A stretch of 64,000 nucleotides of DNA from Thiosymbion sp942492625 (GTDB lineage Bacteria > Pseudomonadota > Gammaproteobacteria > Chromatiales > Chromatiaceae): NCBI GenBank assembly GCA_942492625.1, contig CALOFM010000010.1, positions 62,001 to 126,000 of the forward strand. Reading direction: 5' to 3'. Shown piece by piece: positions 34,074 to 42,812 of this stretch (positions are counted from its first letter, which is position 1; every line of letters starts with the position of its first letter). A program made the position numbers and the translations under genes. The notes below the pieces were generated by a model. It was not told where the DNA came from, ran no database searches, and saw nothing but the letters and a program-made list of their open reading frames with translations.

Positions 34074-34580
34074 ATGGCTAAAGTAACCTTCATGGGCAAC
34101 CCCGTCACAACCAACGGCGATTTGCCGAACGTTGGCAGCAAAGCTCCGGCGTTCCTTCTAACTACCAAAGACCTGGAGGACGTAGGGCTCGGGAATTACC
34201 AGGGGAAGAAAAAACTCCTGAATATCGTGCCCAGCCTGGATACGCCCACCTGCGCGATCTCCACCAGGAAGTTCAATGATTATGCCAAGGAGCATCCGGA
34301 AACGGTGATCCTGGTGGTCTCCGCCGACCTTCCCTTTGCCCAATCGCGCTTCTGTCAGGACGAAACCCTGGAGAACGTGGTTACGCTTGCGTTGATGCAC
34401 ACGCCGCGGTTCACCTCGGACTACGGGGTGGCGATCATTGATGGCCCCTTGAAGGGGCTGGCTGCACGGGCGATCGTTGTTTTGGACGAGAACGATACGG
34501 TGCGGTACACGGAGCTGGTCCCGGAAGTCGGTGACGAACCAGACTACGAGCTGGCTATTGCAGCGCTTGAGGCAATCTGA
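34074..34580 (+). CDS. tpx: Thiol peroxidase (Tpx)
   Basis: A 168-residue peroxiredoxin that reduces lipid and other hydroperoxides in the periplasm or cytoplasm using thioredoxin. Seen: FMGNPVTTNGDLPNVGSKAP at the N-terminus (family start), SLDTPTCAIST with the peroxidatic Cys near residue 60, and SRFCQDE with the resolving Cys near 94, the spacing of atypical 2-Cys Tpx. GAGGAGCCGAG precedes the ATG. It stands alone between two terminator-like elements. Confidence 0.95.
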   Translation: MAKVTFMGNPVTTNGDLPNVGSKAPAFLLTTKDLEDVGLGNYQGKKKLLNIVPSLDTPTCAISTRKFNDYAKEHPETVILVVSADLPFAQSRFCQDETLENVVTLALMHTPRFTSDYGVAIIDGPLKGLAARAIVVLDENDTVRYTELVPEVGDEPDYELAIAALEAI

Positions 34581-34987
34581 ACAGTAAGAGCGCTGGGATA
34601 GGTTTAGTTTTTCTCCGACTACGGGCCATTTTTTGCCGCCATGGCGAGCGGCCCGCATCCCTAGCTTAAATGACGTTTCAACCTGGATTGCAGAAAGAGC
34701 ATTTGAACCGCCAAGGCGCCGAGGACGCGAAGAAATACGTCAAGTTAGCTCAAATCCAGGCTTCACCCACCGGGCCACATGCGCTTGGGGGCTATCTACC
34801 TAAAAACCTTGGCGCTCTTGGCGCCTTGGCGGTTCCAACTTCCGAATCCAGGATTAAGGGCGTCCCACGGGAGGCCATGTCGCCTATCCATTGCTCTCCT
34901 TATCACCCCCCAAGCCGGACTCGAAGACTTTAGACGGAATTGATTTAGCACCCTCAGGTTACGTATTCAGGCCCAAGAGCCCGAGCT
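34581..34987. other. Interval between tpx and acyl-CoA ligase
   Basis: 407 bases between convergent genes. It holds the inverted repeat at 34705-34835 and no credible gene. Confidence 0.6.
34705..34835. repeat. Long-range 16-bp inverted repeat of an intergenic repeat family
   Basis: GAACCGCCAAGGCGCC (34705-34720) is perfectly inverted at 34820-34835, 99 bases apart. Both arms continue with related sequence of the type AAGGCGCCRAGRRCGC. Similar degenerate motifs (CGC, GAAGG and CACGAAG units) recur at about 48585-48750 and 57935-57995. Confidence 0.75.
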
Positions 34988-36532
34988 TCACTGAGGATGG
35001 ACCTGCTGCTTGAGCTCGCGCTTGAGAATCTTTCCCATGCCCGACAAGGGCAGCGCCTCCAGTATCTTGACCGTCTTCGGCACCTTGTAGGCGGCGAGGC
35101 TCCCGCGCAGGAAGGCGATAATCTCATCGTCGGCAGCGCTCACCCCTGGCTTCAGGGTCACGCAGGCCATGCCCACCTCACCCCAGCGTGGGTCCGGAAC
35201 CCCGATGACGGCACACTGAAAGATTGCCGGATGCCGGTAGAGAACGCTCTCGATCTCCGCGGGGTATACGTTCTCGCCGCCCGAGATGTACATATCCTTC
35301 TTGCGGTCGGTGACGAAGAAATAGCCCTCTTCATCCCGGTACACCAAGTCGCCCGTATGGAACCACCCATCCTCGTCCAGGGCCTTGGCACTCTCCTTGG
35401 GATCGGCGAAGTAACCCGAGAAACGGCTCGGTCCTTTCAACACCAGCTCACCGACCTCACCCGGCCCGAGAAATCGGTTGGTTTCGTCCACCACCCGGGC
35501 ATCGATGAAGAAGTTGGGCCGCCCGATGCTGCCGGCCTTGCGCCGGGCGTCCTCCATCGGGAGAGCGAACAACCCGGGGCCAAACTCGGTCATGCCGAAA
35601 CCCTGCTTGAACTGCACCCCCTTCTCTTCGCCATATTGCTCAATCAGGGGCACTGGAAGCGGGGCACCCCCGCTGGTGCAGAAGCGAAGACTGCCGAGAT
35701 CGGCAGACGACCAATTCGGGGCCTGCGTCATCACCTGGTACATGGTGGGCACACCGGCGAAGACCGTGATCCGCTCCTGCTCGATCAGGGTGAGCACCTG
35801 TTGCGGGTCGAATTGGCGCGTGAGAACCGTGGTGTTGCCGAAAATGATCTGAGAAGAAAGGTAGGCAAACAGTCCGCCGGCGTGGAACAGCGGGAAGACG
35901 CAGAGATAGACGTCATCATGATGCAGGTCGTGGATCACCGTGTTGAGCACGTTCCAGGCGATCATCCGATGACTGATAATGGCCCCCTTCGGGAGACCGG
36001 TGGTACCCCCGGTAAACAGGAGACAGGCCGTGTCCTCCATGCCGAGCGAGTCGCAGGTAACCGCTTGTGGAGCCCCCTCCCCCAGTATGTCGGCGAACGC
36101 ACGGCCGTTCGCTATTCCAGCACCCTCGCAGTGCAGGTAAAAGGCGATGCTGCGCCCCTTCGCCTCCTTCTGCAGAAGCTCTGCCGCCTCGCGAAAATCG
36201 TCGGAGTAGATCAGGACCTTGGGAGTCGTCTTCTCGACCAGGTCCGCGAGCTCTCGCCCGTGCAGACGCCAGTTCAGGGCCGTATGGGCAGCGCCGAGCT
36301 TGCCGCAGGCAAAGAAGAGATCCAGGTGTTCCACGCCATCGCGGGCAAGGATGGCAACCCGATCCCCTTTTCCGACGCCGGCGTTATCCCGCAGCCAGCT
36401 GGCCAACCGATTGGCCCGCTCGTTCAACTCGCGGTAGCTCAGCCGAAGCACCGGATCCTTCCCGACGTCGATGATCGCAATCCGATCGGGGGAATAGAGC
36501 GCACGCCTGCCCAGATAGTCACCGATGTACAT
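34988..36532 (-). CDS. Acyl-CoA synthetase (AMP-forming ligase)
   Basis: A 514-residue ANL-superfamily ligase that adenylates a carboxylic acid and transfers it to CoA. P-loop FTGGTTGLPKGA (173-184), the A5 motif GFGMTEFGPG, the hinge region WFHTGDLVYRDEEGYFFVTDRKKDMYISGGENVYPAEIE, and the C-terminal catalytic Lys in SGMGKILKREL are all present. The ATG at 36532 (MYIGDYLG) is where the family starts; the upstream extension to 36682 looks non-coding. It is divergent from the esterase fusion gene across a palindrome-rich promoter. Candidate substrates are fatty, alicyclic or aromatic acids. Confidence 0.88.
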   Translation of the reverse strand: MYIGDYLGRRALYSPDRIAIIDVGKDPVLRLSYRELNERANRLASWLRDNAGVGKGDRVAILARDGVEHLDLFFACGKLGAAHTALNWRLHGRELADLVEKTTPKVLIYSDDFREAAELLQKEAKGRSIAFYLHCEGAGIANGRAFADILGEGAPQAVTCDSLGMEDTACLLFTGGTTGLPKGAIISHRMIAWNVLNTVIHDLHHDDVYLCVFPLFHAGGLFAYLSSQIIFGNTTVLTRQFDPQQVLTLIEQERITVFAGVPTMYQVMTQAPNWSSADLGSLRFCTSGGAPLPVPLIEQYGEEKGVQFKQGFGMTEFGPGLFALPMEDARRKAGSIGRPNFFIDARVVDETNRFLGPGEVGELVLKGPSRFSGYFADPKESAKALDEDGWFHTGDLVYRDEEGYFFVTDRKKDMYISGGENVYPAEIESVLYRHPAIFQCAVIGVPDPRWGEVGMACVTLKPGVSAADDEIIAFLRGSLAAYKVPKTVKILEALPLSGMGKILKRELKQQVHPQ

Positions 36533-36718
36533 AAACAGCTCCAATTGCGGCCGGTTAACTGCAATCCCGGATGATCCACGGGGGCTCGGAAACCAGAGTC
36601 TAACATCGCGCCAGGTAGGGCGAAATCCAGCGGCACGGCTTGAACCGAGCCGGTTATTGGAGGCCGATCGCGGTCCCAACACCTGCTTCGACGGGAGCTG
36701 GGCTCCTCTCAGGGCATC

Positions 36719-36753
36719 TTAATAATTATTAAACGTCACTTACTAAATTAGTA
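36719..36753. promoter_or_regulatory. Twin AT-rich palindromes in a divergent promoter
   Basis: TTAATAATTATTAA (36719-36732) is a perfect 14-base palindrome. TACTAA-A-TTAGTA (36741-36753) is a second dyad with the same TTAnTAA half-site look. Their centres are about 21.5 bases apart, two helical turns, as for two dimers of one regulator on one DNA face. They lie between the ligase start (36532) and the fusion-gene start (36790). Confidence 0.6.
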
Positions 36754-36789
36754 TTGCCTTTACACGTTTACCTTGGTAGCTTGTGCACC

Positions 36790-39477
36790 ATGACGACTGG
36801 ATTAAAACGTTACGAGTTCAGCGAGAGACTGGCCGAAATCCTCGGCGAGTCCCGGCGAGATCTGCGGTTTCGGGTGACCATGTTGGTCTCGGGCGGCCTG
36901 ATTGCGCCGGGTCCCCGGGGACGGGGGTCGCCACCGGCAACCCCGGATTACGCCGCCAAGCTCTTGCTCGGGTCCATGGCTGCGCCCCAGCAGTCCCATA
37001 CGGTCGAGGCCATACGCTGCTACGAGCGGTTGCGCCCGACGCTGCGCACAACCGATACCGCAGGGCCCCGGGTCACCCTGGGACGGCCGGCATCGCCGGA
37101 ACAGCAAAGCGAGCCTTCCGCCAATCCCCTTCTGTCCGGGCACCGCAGTTTCGGCGACGTCCTGACCCGGTTACTGGAGCTCGCCACGGCGGTAGAGACC
37201 AGGGACAGCCTGGCGCAAGAGCTGTTCGGGGTCTGGGTCAGCCGCAGCTTTCCGGTCAGTGCGGTTCAACTGGGCAGCTGGTCCGGGGGGCAGCGCAATA
37301 TCCTCACGCAGCGTTTTGAGCTGCCCGACGGTGCCCGCCCTCCCGCCTGGCTCGATCCGCAACGGGACGGCAATGCCGATCCCGGCCTGTACCACACGGT
37401 GTTCTTGCCGGCAGCCAAATTGGTTGAAATCGGCAAGCTCACCAGCTTCCGCAACAAAACGAGGTCTCCTATGATCAACCTGGGTCCCAAGATGGCACGC
37501 ATTTCGAAACTCGCCGACCTGGTCCGCCAAACCCGTTATCGCGGCCGCTGGGAAAAGCTGCTCGAAACCCTCGCCACCGTCCAATCCTGGTCCGACCAGG
37601 TCGACACGCGCGACAGCCGGCTCGTGGAAGTCAGGGACTTCGGGTCGAACCCCGGACAACTGCGGATGCTCACCTATGTACCCGACCACCTCCCGGCATC
37701 GGCACCCCTGGTGGTCATATTGCATGGCTGCACGCAGACCGCGGTCTCCTTCGACAAGGGGACTGGATGGTCTACGCTCGCCGATCGGCATGGATTTGCG
37801 CTCTTGTTGCCCGAGCAGCATTGGAGCAACAACCCACTACGCTGCTTCAACTGGTTTCGCCCGGAAGACACCCGCCGGGACGGAGGCGAGGCCCTTTCCA
37901 TCAAGCAGATGATCGACCGCATGGTGCACGACCACGGGCTCGACCGCGCTCAGGTATACGTGACCGGTCTCTCGTCGGGGGGTGCCATGACTTCGGTGAT
38001 GTTGGCGACCTATCCGGACGTATTCGCGGGGGGAGCCGTCGTCGCCGGTGTACCCTATCGCACGGCAGACAGTATGCCGGAGGCCTTCGAGACCATCTTT
38101 CAAGGCCGAAGCCGCAGCCCGCGTGAATGGGGGGACCTGGTACGGCAGGTCTCTTCCCACCAGGGGCCTTGGCCCAAGGTCTCGGTTTGGCACGGCGATG
38201 CCGACTCCGCGGTCAATCCGCTGAATGCCGACGAGATCGTCAAGCAATGGACCGACCTGCACGGCGTCGCCGGCGCCCCCCACATCGAGAAGACGGTCGA
38301 CGGCCATCCCCACCGGGTGTGGCACGGAGCCGATGGCGAGCACCTGGTGGAGTCCTACACCATTGCCGGAATGCCCCACGGCGCCCCTCTGAGCACCGGG
38401 GATCAACCGCACCAATGCGGAACCGCGGCACCCTTCTTCAACGAGGTGGGCATATCTTCCGCGCACCGGATCGCAAGCTTCTGGGGACTGCTGGAGCACG
38501 AGCTGGATGCTTCGGCCTCGGCATCGGCCACAACCGCCGACCAAGTGCAACCGGAGGTGATCGACCTGTCACAGCAGGCGGCGCGCGAGCAACCGGTGGA
38601 GATCCAAGCGGAGAAAGTCCAAACCGGGCAATCCCCGTCGCACGAGGTATCCAGCGAGCCGCCCCCGTCAGAAGCGGACCAAGCCGGAACCGACGAAACC
38701 AGCGCGCCAGCCGAATCGGAGGCCCGAGGCGTGCTCATCGAATCGTCGGAGCCCGGGGCAGAGCGCGAAAGCGGTCCCAGCGACTCCGCTGAGAAAACAA
38801 TCCCGCTCCCGGGAATCGATGTGCACGGCATCGTCCGGCAATCCCTGGCGGCGGCCGGTCTGGTCTCCGGCAAGGCATCCAACGCCGGGGGATCGGCGCG
38901 CCGCAGCGACATGCCTCTGGGGATCGACATTCCCGGAATCATCGGAACCTCCCTGGAGGCAGCGGGCGTGCTGCGCAGCCGCGTTCAAGGCTCAGAGGCA
39001 GACACGACCGAGAAGGGCACCGGCCAAACCGCTTGGGAGGGCGAGGGATGGGAGCTCCTCGCCGATGACCCGGGAGCCTCTCGCGATGGCCCCATGCTCT
39101 TCGGGCGGGTTTCGTCCGGCAAAGAATGCGACCTGGGCAAGAAGGTCCGGTCCATGTCCCGCAAGGTCTCTTTGGGCCCGAGGCCGGAGCTGAGCTATGT
39201 ACGCCGCCTGAGCCTGAACGCCGCGGTAAACGACTACACCAGCGCCAGCTTCAGCGTGCTGGTCGACGGGGTACCGGTGGACGAGGCATCTGCGGTCGGC
39301 ATGGAGCATGTGGAGTCGGAGTGGCTGCAGCGCTCGGAAATCGATCTGGTCCGCTTCGCCGATCGAACGGTGACGCTGACCTTCGAGGTAGCCGCAAGCT
39401 CAAACGTCTGCAGCGAGGTCTCGGCCAAGGCATGGGTGGACCGAATCCGAATCAAGTCGGTCTCGCCTCTGTGCTAG
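36790..39477 (+). CDS. Multidomain PHB-depolymerase-family esterase with unusual N- and C-terminal domains
   Basis: An 895-residue protein. Residues 1 to about 60 look like a small helical, possibly DNA-binding domain (MTTGLKRYEFSERLAEI, FRVTMLVSGGLIAPG); 60-270 are unrecognised. Residues 278 to about 565 are an esterase domain like the lipoprotein at 15591-16676: LVVILHGCTQTAVSF, GLSSG with Ser395, WHGDADSAVNP and GMPHGAP. An acidic linker (570-670) follows, then two repeats, PLPGIDVHGIVRQSLAAAG (about 674) and MPLGIDIPGIIGTSLEAAG (about 708), and a beta-rich C-terminal domain (753-895). No signal peptide, unlike its paralogue, so it should act in the cytoplasm, perhaps at PHA granules. ATG 36790 is preferred to 36754. 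Confidence 0.78.
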   Translation: MTTGLKRYEFSERLAEILGESRRDLRFRVTMLVSGGLIAPGPRGRGSPPATPDYAAKLLLGSMAAPQQSHTVEAIRCYERLRPTLRTTDTAGPRVTLGRPASPEQQSEPSANPLLSGHRSFGDVLTRLLELATAVETRDSLAQELFGVWVSRSFPVSAVQLGSWSGGQRNILTQRFELPDGARPPAWLDPQRDGNADPGLYHTVFLPAAKLVEIGKLTSFRNKTRSPMINLGPKMARISKLADLVRQTRYRGRWEKLLETLATVQSWSDQVDTRDSRLVEVRDFGSNPGQLRMLTYVPDHLPASAPLVVILHGCTQTAVSFDKGTGWSTLADRHGFALLLPEQHWSNNPLRCFNWFRPEDTRRDGGEALSIKQMIDRMVHDHGLDRAQVYVTGLSSGGAMTSVMLATYPDVFAGGAVVAGVPYRTADSMPEAFETIFQGRSRSPREWGDLVRQVSSHQGPWPKVSVWHGDADSAVNPLNADEIVKQWTDLHGVAGAPHIEKTVDGHPHRVWHGADGEHLVESYTIAGMPHGAPLSTGDQPHQCGTAAPFFNEVGISSAHRIASFWGLLEHELDASASASATTADQVQPEVIDLSQQAAREQPVEIQAEKVQTGQSPSHEVSSEPPPSEADQAGTDETSAPAESEARGVLIESSEPGAERESGPSDSAEKTIPLPGIDVHGIVRQSLAAAGLVSGKASNAGGSARRSDMPLGIDIPGIIGTSLEAAGVLRSRVQGSEADTTEKGTGQTAWEGEGWELLADDPGASRDGPMLFGRVSSGKECDLGKKVRSMSRKVSLGPRPELSYVRRLSLNAAVNDYTSASFSVLVDGVPVDEASAVGMEHVESEWLQRSEIDLVRFADRTVTLTFEVAASSNVCSEVSAKAWVDRIRIKSVSPLC

Positions 39478-39510
39478 GGTAGCTTCTTCGCGAAACCGCA
39501 GGGGTGCTAC

Positions 39511-40389
39511 TTGAACAGGGTCACACTTGATACCGCACCGACGCTTGTGCTGGTCGCAGAGCACAAGCTCGCCGGGCTTTTGGGGGGCCTGGCGCCCCCG
39601 AGCCTTGAGGCGAGCGGGGTATGCATCAAGGATGGTGCGGCCATGGTAGTGTTCGACAACCTCGCGCAGATGGCTCGAGTCGACCTCCCTCTCGGCTCGG
39701 GGTCGCCGCCTGCAAGCCTCATCGGCCTGCCGGGCCCCGGAATCGGCTATGAAGGAATCAGCTGGGATCAGGAGGCACGGCGCTTCTACGTGCTGGTGGA
39801 AGCCTTCGAGCAGGCCCACGGCCACAAGGCAATGGTGGAGGTCTACGATGAGCGCCTGACCCTCCTGGAAAGGCTTTTGGGAGAGATCTCGCTGGCGGGC
39901 GAGAACAAGGGCGGCGAAGGCATTGCGTATGTGCGCCGGGGCGAGGATGAGTTTCTGCTCGGGCTTTGCGAGGGCAACGGATGCCTTGCAGGAAAGAAGG
40001 GACGCAAGCCGGGAGGCGGACGCATACTCGTCTTTAAGAAGACATCCGAGGGCTGGGTCCTCCAGGACAAGGTGAAGCTCCCCAAGAGCCTGCCGTTCGA
40101 GGATTATTCCGGCCTCGATTTGCGCGGCGACCACATGCTGGTGGTCTCCCAAGCCAGCTCGGCGCTATGGACCGGAAGGCTCGCCGCGGAGCAGTGGCGC
40201 TGCGCGGACGAAGGCGAGATCTACCGCTTCCCCCCCGACGCTAAGGGCCGCATCCGCTACTGCAATGTCGAAGGTGTCGCCTGGCTCGACGAGTCGCAAG
40301 TCGTCATCGTCTCGGACCGGAGCAAACCGAGCCAGCCGAGACGCTGCCGTAGACCGGACCAGTCGATCCACGTCTTTCGCCTTCCCTGA
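39511..40389 (+). CDS. Hypothetical protein, probable beta-propeller-like fold
   Basis: A 292-residue protein starting with TTG 8 bases after AGGGG. Sequence alternates strands and turns: GVCIKDGAAMVVFDNLAQMARVDL, GYEGISWDQEARRFYVLVE, GEGIAYVRRGEDEFLLGLCEG, DYSGLDLRGDHMLVVSQASSALW and NVEGVAWLDESQVVIVSDRS. The repeated xxEGIAxxxxxxxxxxVxE pattern recalls esterase-like phytase and SdiA-regulated propeller proteins. No signal peptide. It follows the esterase fusion by 33 bases and is probably co-transcribed. Confidence 0.62.
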   Translation: MNRVTLDTAPTLVLVAEHKLAGLLGGLAPPSLEASGVCIKDGAAMVVFDNLAQMARVDLPLGSGSPPASLIGLPGPGIGYEGISWDQEARRFYVLVEAFEQAHGHKAMVEVYDERLTLLERLLGEISLAGENKGGEGIAYVRRGEDEFLLGLCEGNGCLAGKKGRKPGGGRILVFKKTSEGWVLQDKVKLPKSLPFEDYSGLDLRGDHMLVVSQASSALWTGRLAAEQWRCADEGEIYRFPPDAKGRIRYCNVEGVAWLDESQVVIVSDRSKPSQPRRCRRPDQSIHVFRLP

Positions 40390-40701
40390 GCTGAAATGGT
40401 CGACACTACATCTGACAGGCAACGTCAATGATTTTGAAGCTGGCACAACCGAGAGCAGCGCAGAGCTGCCGGCCAGCATCATCCCCTTGAGCGGCAGTAG
40501 AACGCCGATTGCAGCCATACAGCCTCGATCCCAGCAACGCCCGTTCCAGATCCGCTGCGGGCGGTCGACGCCGAATCCGCGAGCGACTCTTCTCAACCGA
40601 GTAGCGGTCATTCGAAATGAAAGGTGTGTAGGGCAGTCGGGCGCATCAGTGAATCATGGCCACGGCCACAAGCCGACCTTGGCTCGCTTGTTACGAACTA
40701 G
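40390..40701. other. Non-coding interval
   Basis: 312 bases between the propeller-like gene and the AraC fragment. Long plus-strand frames cross it but show no start site or family. I see nothing specific. Confidence 0.5.
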
Positions 40702-41055
40702 TCATTGGCACGGTTTCCGGGGCCATTGTTCAATAGATCGCTCCCTGGCTCGCTGCCGAGTGCGCCATCGCGTTGGGCTGAGATTTGCCCAGTTCCGGAA
40801 CGCGCGGGAAAGAGTAGCTGCGTCGATATACTGCGGTGCAGTTGCAATCTCTGTTACCGGGAGTCCGGTGTCTTGAAGAAGCTGTTGAGCCAGCTCGAAT
40901 CGCGTCTCATTGATGAGTTGCTGCAGACTCTTCCCCTTTTGCTCAAGGCGTCGCCGAAGCGTCCGCTCGTAAATACCGAGCGACCGTGCGATCGAATCTG
41001 TCGTCGCGGTCCCGCTCAGCACCATCGGGTGCAACACGACCTCAGCAGGCTGCAT
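40702..41055 (-). pseudogene. Fragment of an AraC-family regulator (C-terminal DNA-binding domain only)
   Basis: 117 residues covering only the AraC-type double helix-turn-helix: ARSLGIYERTLRRRLEQKGKSLQQLINETRFELAQQLL is split here as first HTH (residues 22-60), and second HTH VTEIATAPQYIDAATLSRAFRNWANLSPTRWR (67-98). The usual motif in the second HTH is AxxLGYxDxSxFSRAFRRWxGxSP; here ATAPQY replaces AxxLGY. Full-length members of this subgroup have about 330 residues, and no N-terminal domain is found upstream on this strand, so it is probably a remnant. Confidence 0.7.
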
Positions 41056-41368
41056 AATCCGTCACCAAAAGTGGGTGAATTGCGAATCATGATGGACGCC
41101 ATTGGTGCCAGGAGCCCGTCCGACTTACGGCTGTCTTACTGGGAAACCGCGGATGCCGGTCATTTTTTCCGCCCGATTTCTTTAACTTCAAGAGGGACGC
41201 ACAGTGTTTTAGTATTCCATGGCCCTCTAATTTACTTGGCGTGCGATTATCCGGCCGGCTATCCTGCGCATGGCGACATCGACGGGGAGTTGAGGCTAGT
41301 CCCCTGTTACTCAACCCCGAGGGCTCAGAGCCGCCCCACTGGGGTACGCGACACTGGAGATCGACCAA
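41056..41368. other. Non-coding interval
   Basis: 313 bases upstream of the DUF2288 gene. It contains no remnant of an AraC ligand-binding domain that I can recognise and no clear hairpin; it must contain the promoter of the following operon. Confidence 0.5.
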
Positions 41369-41701
41369 ATGGAGGATGCGAAGAAGAGCCCGGATCTGCT
41401 CCGGACCAAAATCAACCAGGAGACAGCCAAGATCCCCTGGATCGATCTTCTGCGCTTTTTCGCCCGGGGACGCGTCATCCTGGTCAGCCGCGGACTGGAC
41501 TTGGTGGAGGTGGCGGCCTTGGCCTCCGACGACCGCGCCGCCGAGATCGAGGCTCGGATGTCAGAGGGCAAGATTGCCGAAGTCACCGACGAGCAGGCCC
41601 GGCATTGGCTGGAGGTCGACGCCCTGCTGTGGGCGGTCGTCGTCAAACCCTGGGTGTTCGTCCAGGAGATCGACCGGGCAAGCGAACAGAAGCTTCATTA
41701 G
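41369..41701 (+). CDS. DUF2288 family protein
   Basis: A 110-residue protein matching DUF2288 over its length: TAKIPWIDLLRFFARGRVILVSRGLDLVEVAALASDD (in parts), then QARHWLEVDALLWAVVVKPWVFVQEI. A GGAG lies upstream of the ATG. Function of the family is unknown; the tryptophan-rich C-terminal helix is the best conserved part. A TorD-like chaperone gene follows after 30 bases. Confidence 0.85.
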   Translation: MEDAKKSPDLLRTKINQETAKIPWIDLLRFFARGRVILVSRGLDLVEVAALASDDRAAEIEARMSEGKIAEVTDEQARHWLEVDALLWAVVVKPWVFVQEIDRASEQKLH

Positions 41702-41731
41702 TATTGCCGTCATCGATAGGAGTGGATTTCT

Positions 41732-42250
41732 TTGCAGATACAAGATCCCACGCAACTGCGTATCTTCGCCAGTCTCCTGGCCTTGCCGGAGGGCGATGCA
41801 ATCGATGCGGTTCGGGACATGCAAAGGCTTGCCCCATGGCTGAAGCCGTGCCTGGCCGAGCTTGAGCAAACCCCGCTGGAGCACTGGCAGGCCGAGCACA
41901 CGAGGCTGTTGATCAGCGGCTACCCCAAGACTACCTGCCCCCCTTTTCAATCCGCCTACCTTCAGGGAACCATGGGCGGTACGTCGGCGAGCGACCTGGA
42001 GGGGCTCTACCGCAGGGCAGGCCTGCAAACGGCGGACGTGCCGGCAGACTACCTGGGCACCATGCTCGAATGTGCGGCCTACCTGCAAGAGCAAGGTATG
42101 GACGACCTGTTGAGAGAGCTCGCCCAAGAGCATATGGAGCGATGGGTCCCCCGCTTTGCGCGCGATCTCACGCAAAACGCCGAGCTCGGTCTCTACCGCT
42201 TGCTGGGTGCTCAGCTCGGATGTCTGTTCCCGCCGCCAGACAATGACTGA
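41732..42250 (+). CDS. TorD/DmsD-family molybdoenzyme chaperone
   Basis: A 172-residue all-helical protein starting with TTG. The family pattern is seen as LEHWQAEHTRLLISGYPKTTCPPFQSAY, followed by LEGLYRRAGLQTADVPADYLGTMLECAAYL. Such chaperones hold Tat-exported molybdoenzymes or related proteins until cofactor insertion. The gene overlaps the HybE-like gene by 8 bases. No molybdoenzyme gene is in the window, so the client is unknown. Confidence 0.82.
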   Translation: MQIQDPTQLRIFASLLALPEGDAIDAVRDMQRLAPWLKPCLAELEQTPLEHWQAEHTRLLISGYPKTTCPPFQSAYLQGTMGGTSASDLEGLYRRAGLQTADVPADYLGTMLECAAYLQEQGMDDLLRELAQEHMERWVPRFARDLTQNAELGLYRLLGAQLGCLFPPPDND

Positions 42251-42812
42251 AGGCACCTGGCAAACCTGCGCTCCGGGGGGTACCGACGATGACGCCCTTA
42301 CCGCCGCCGTACTGGACGTCCATCAGCAGGTCCTGCGGGATCAGCTCGCCATGGACCCTATGCTGAACCCGAATCTCGACATTCAGCAGCGGGCCTTCCG
42401 CCATATCGACGGCTGGCGCGTGCTCATGCTGCTTACGCCCTGGATGCTCTCCCGCCTACTGTTTCCCGACGAGCCGCCTGCCCTGGCAATCCCCGAAGGC
42501 TGGACGGCACAGGACAGGAAGGACGCGGACTATCTGCTGCTGGGTCCGCGGTTGGGCTTCGACCTGCTCGGCCAACCCCAACAGGCGCATCTCAATTACC
42601 ATCCCCGGCTCGGGCACTATCTGCTCCAGCCCATTTGCCTGAACATGAAGCCCTACTCGGATGCCGCAGCCGTTTTCGAGGAATGGAACAAGGTCATCCG
42701 CACCCGCGACGAGAACATGGAGAAGGCCAAGCGGGACTGCCCGCTGCAAAAGGAGGTCTCGCGGCGGGAATTCTTTCGCCGGATCGGCACGCCCGAAGAG
42801 GGTGCAGGCTGA
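42243..42812 (+). CDS. HybE-like hydrogenase assembly chaperone with C-terminal twin-arginine-like motif
   Basis: A 189-residue protein. The ATG at 42243 lies inside the end of the TorD gene. The core WRVLMLLTPWMLSRLLFPDEPP matches the TPWMLS...FP signature of HybE/HupJ, and LGHYLLQPICLNMKPYSDAAAVFEEW matches its second half. HybE proteins help export-coupled assembly of uptake [NiFe] hydrogenase large or small subunits. Near the C-terminus SRREFFRRIG resembles a Tat signal consensus but is followed by only 7 residues, so it cannot be an export signal. No hydrogenase genes are present in the window. Confidence 0.72.
   Translation: MTEGTWQTCAPGGTDDDALTAAVLDVHQQVLRDQLAMDPMLNPNLDIQQRAFRHIDGWRVLMLLTPWMLSRLLFPDEPPALAIPEGWTAQDRKDADYLLLGPRLGFDLLGQPQQAHLNYHPRLGHYLLQPICLNMKPYSDAAAVFEEWNKVIRTRDENMEKAKRDCPLQKEVSRREFFRRIGTPEEGAG

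Noticed and set aside
34997..36574. Plus-strand frame of 525 residues opposite the acyl-CoA ligase.
   Set aside because: Antisense shadow; the ligase on the minus strand has every ANL motif.
36790..37600. N-terminal part of the 895-residue protein as a separate upstream gene.
   Set aside because: The frame is continuous into the esterase domain with no stop, and no second start with a ribosome-binding site is evident before it.
40705..41865. Plus-strand frame of 386 residues spanning the AraC fragment, an interval and the DUF2288 gene.
   Set aside because: It runs antisense to an HTH domain and out of frame with DUF2288, with no recognisable domain.
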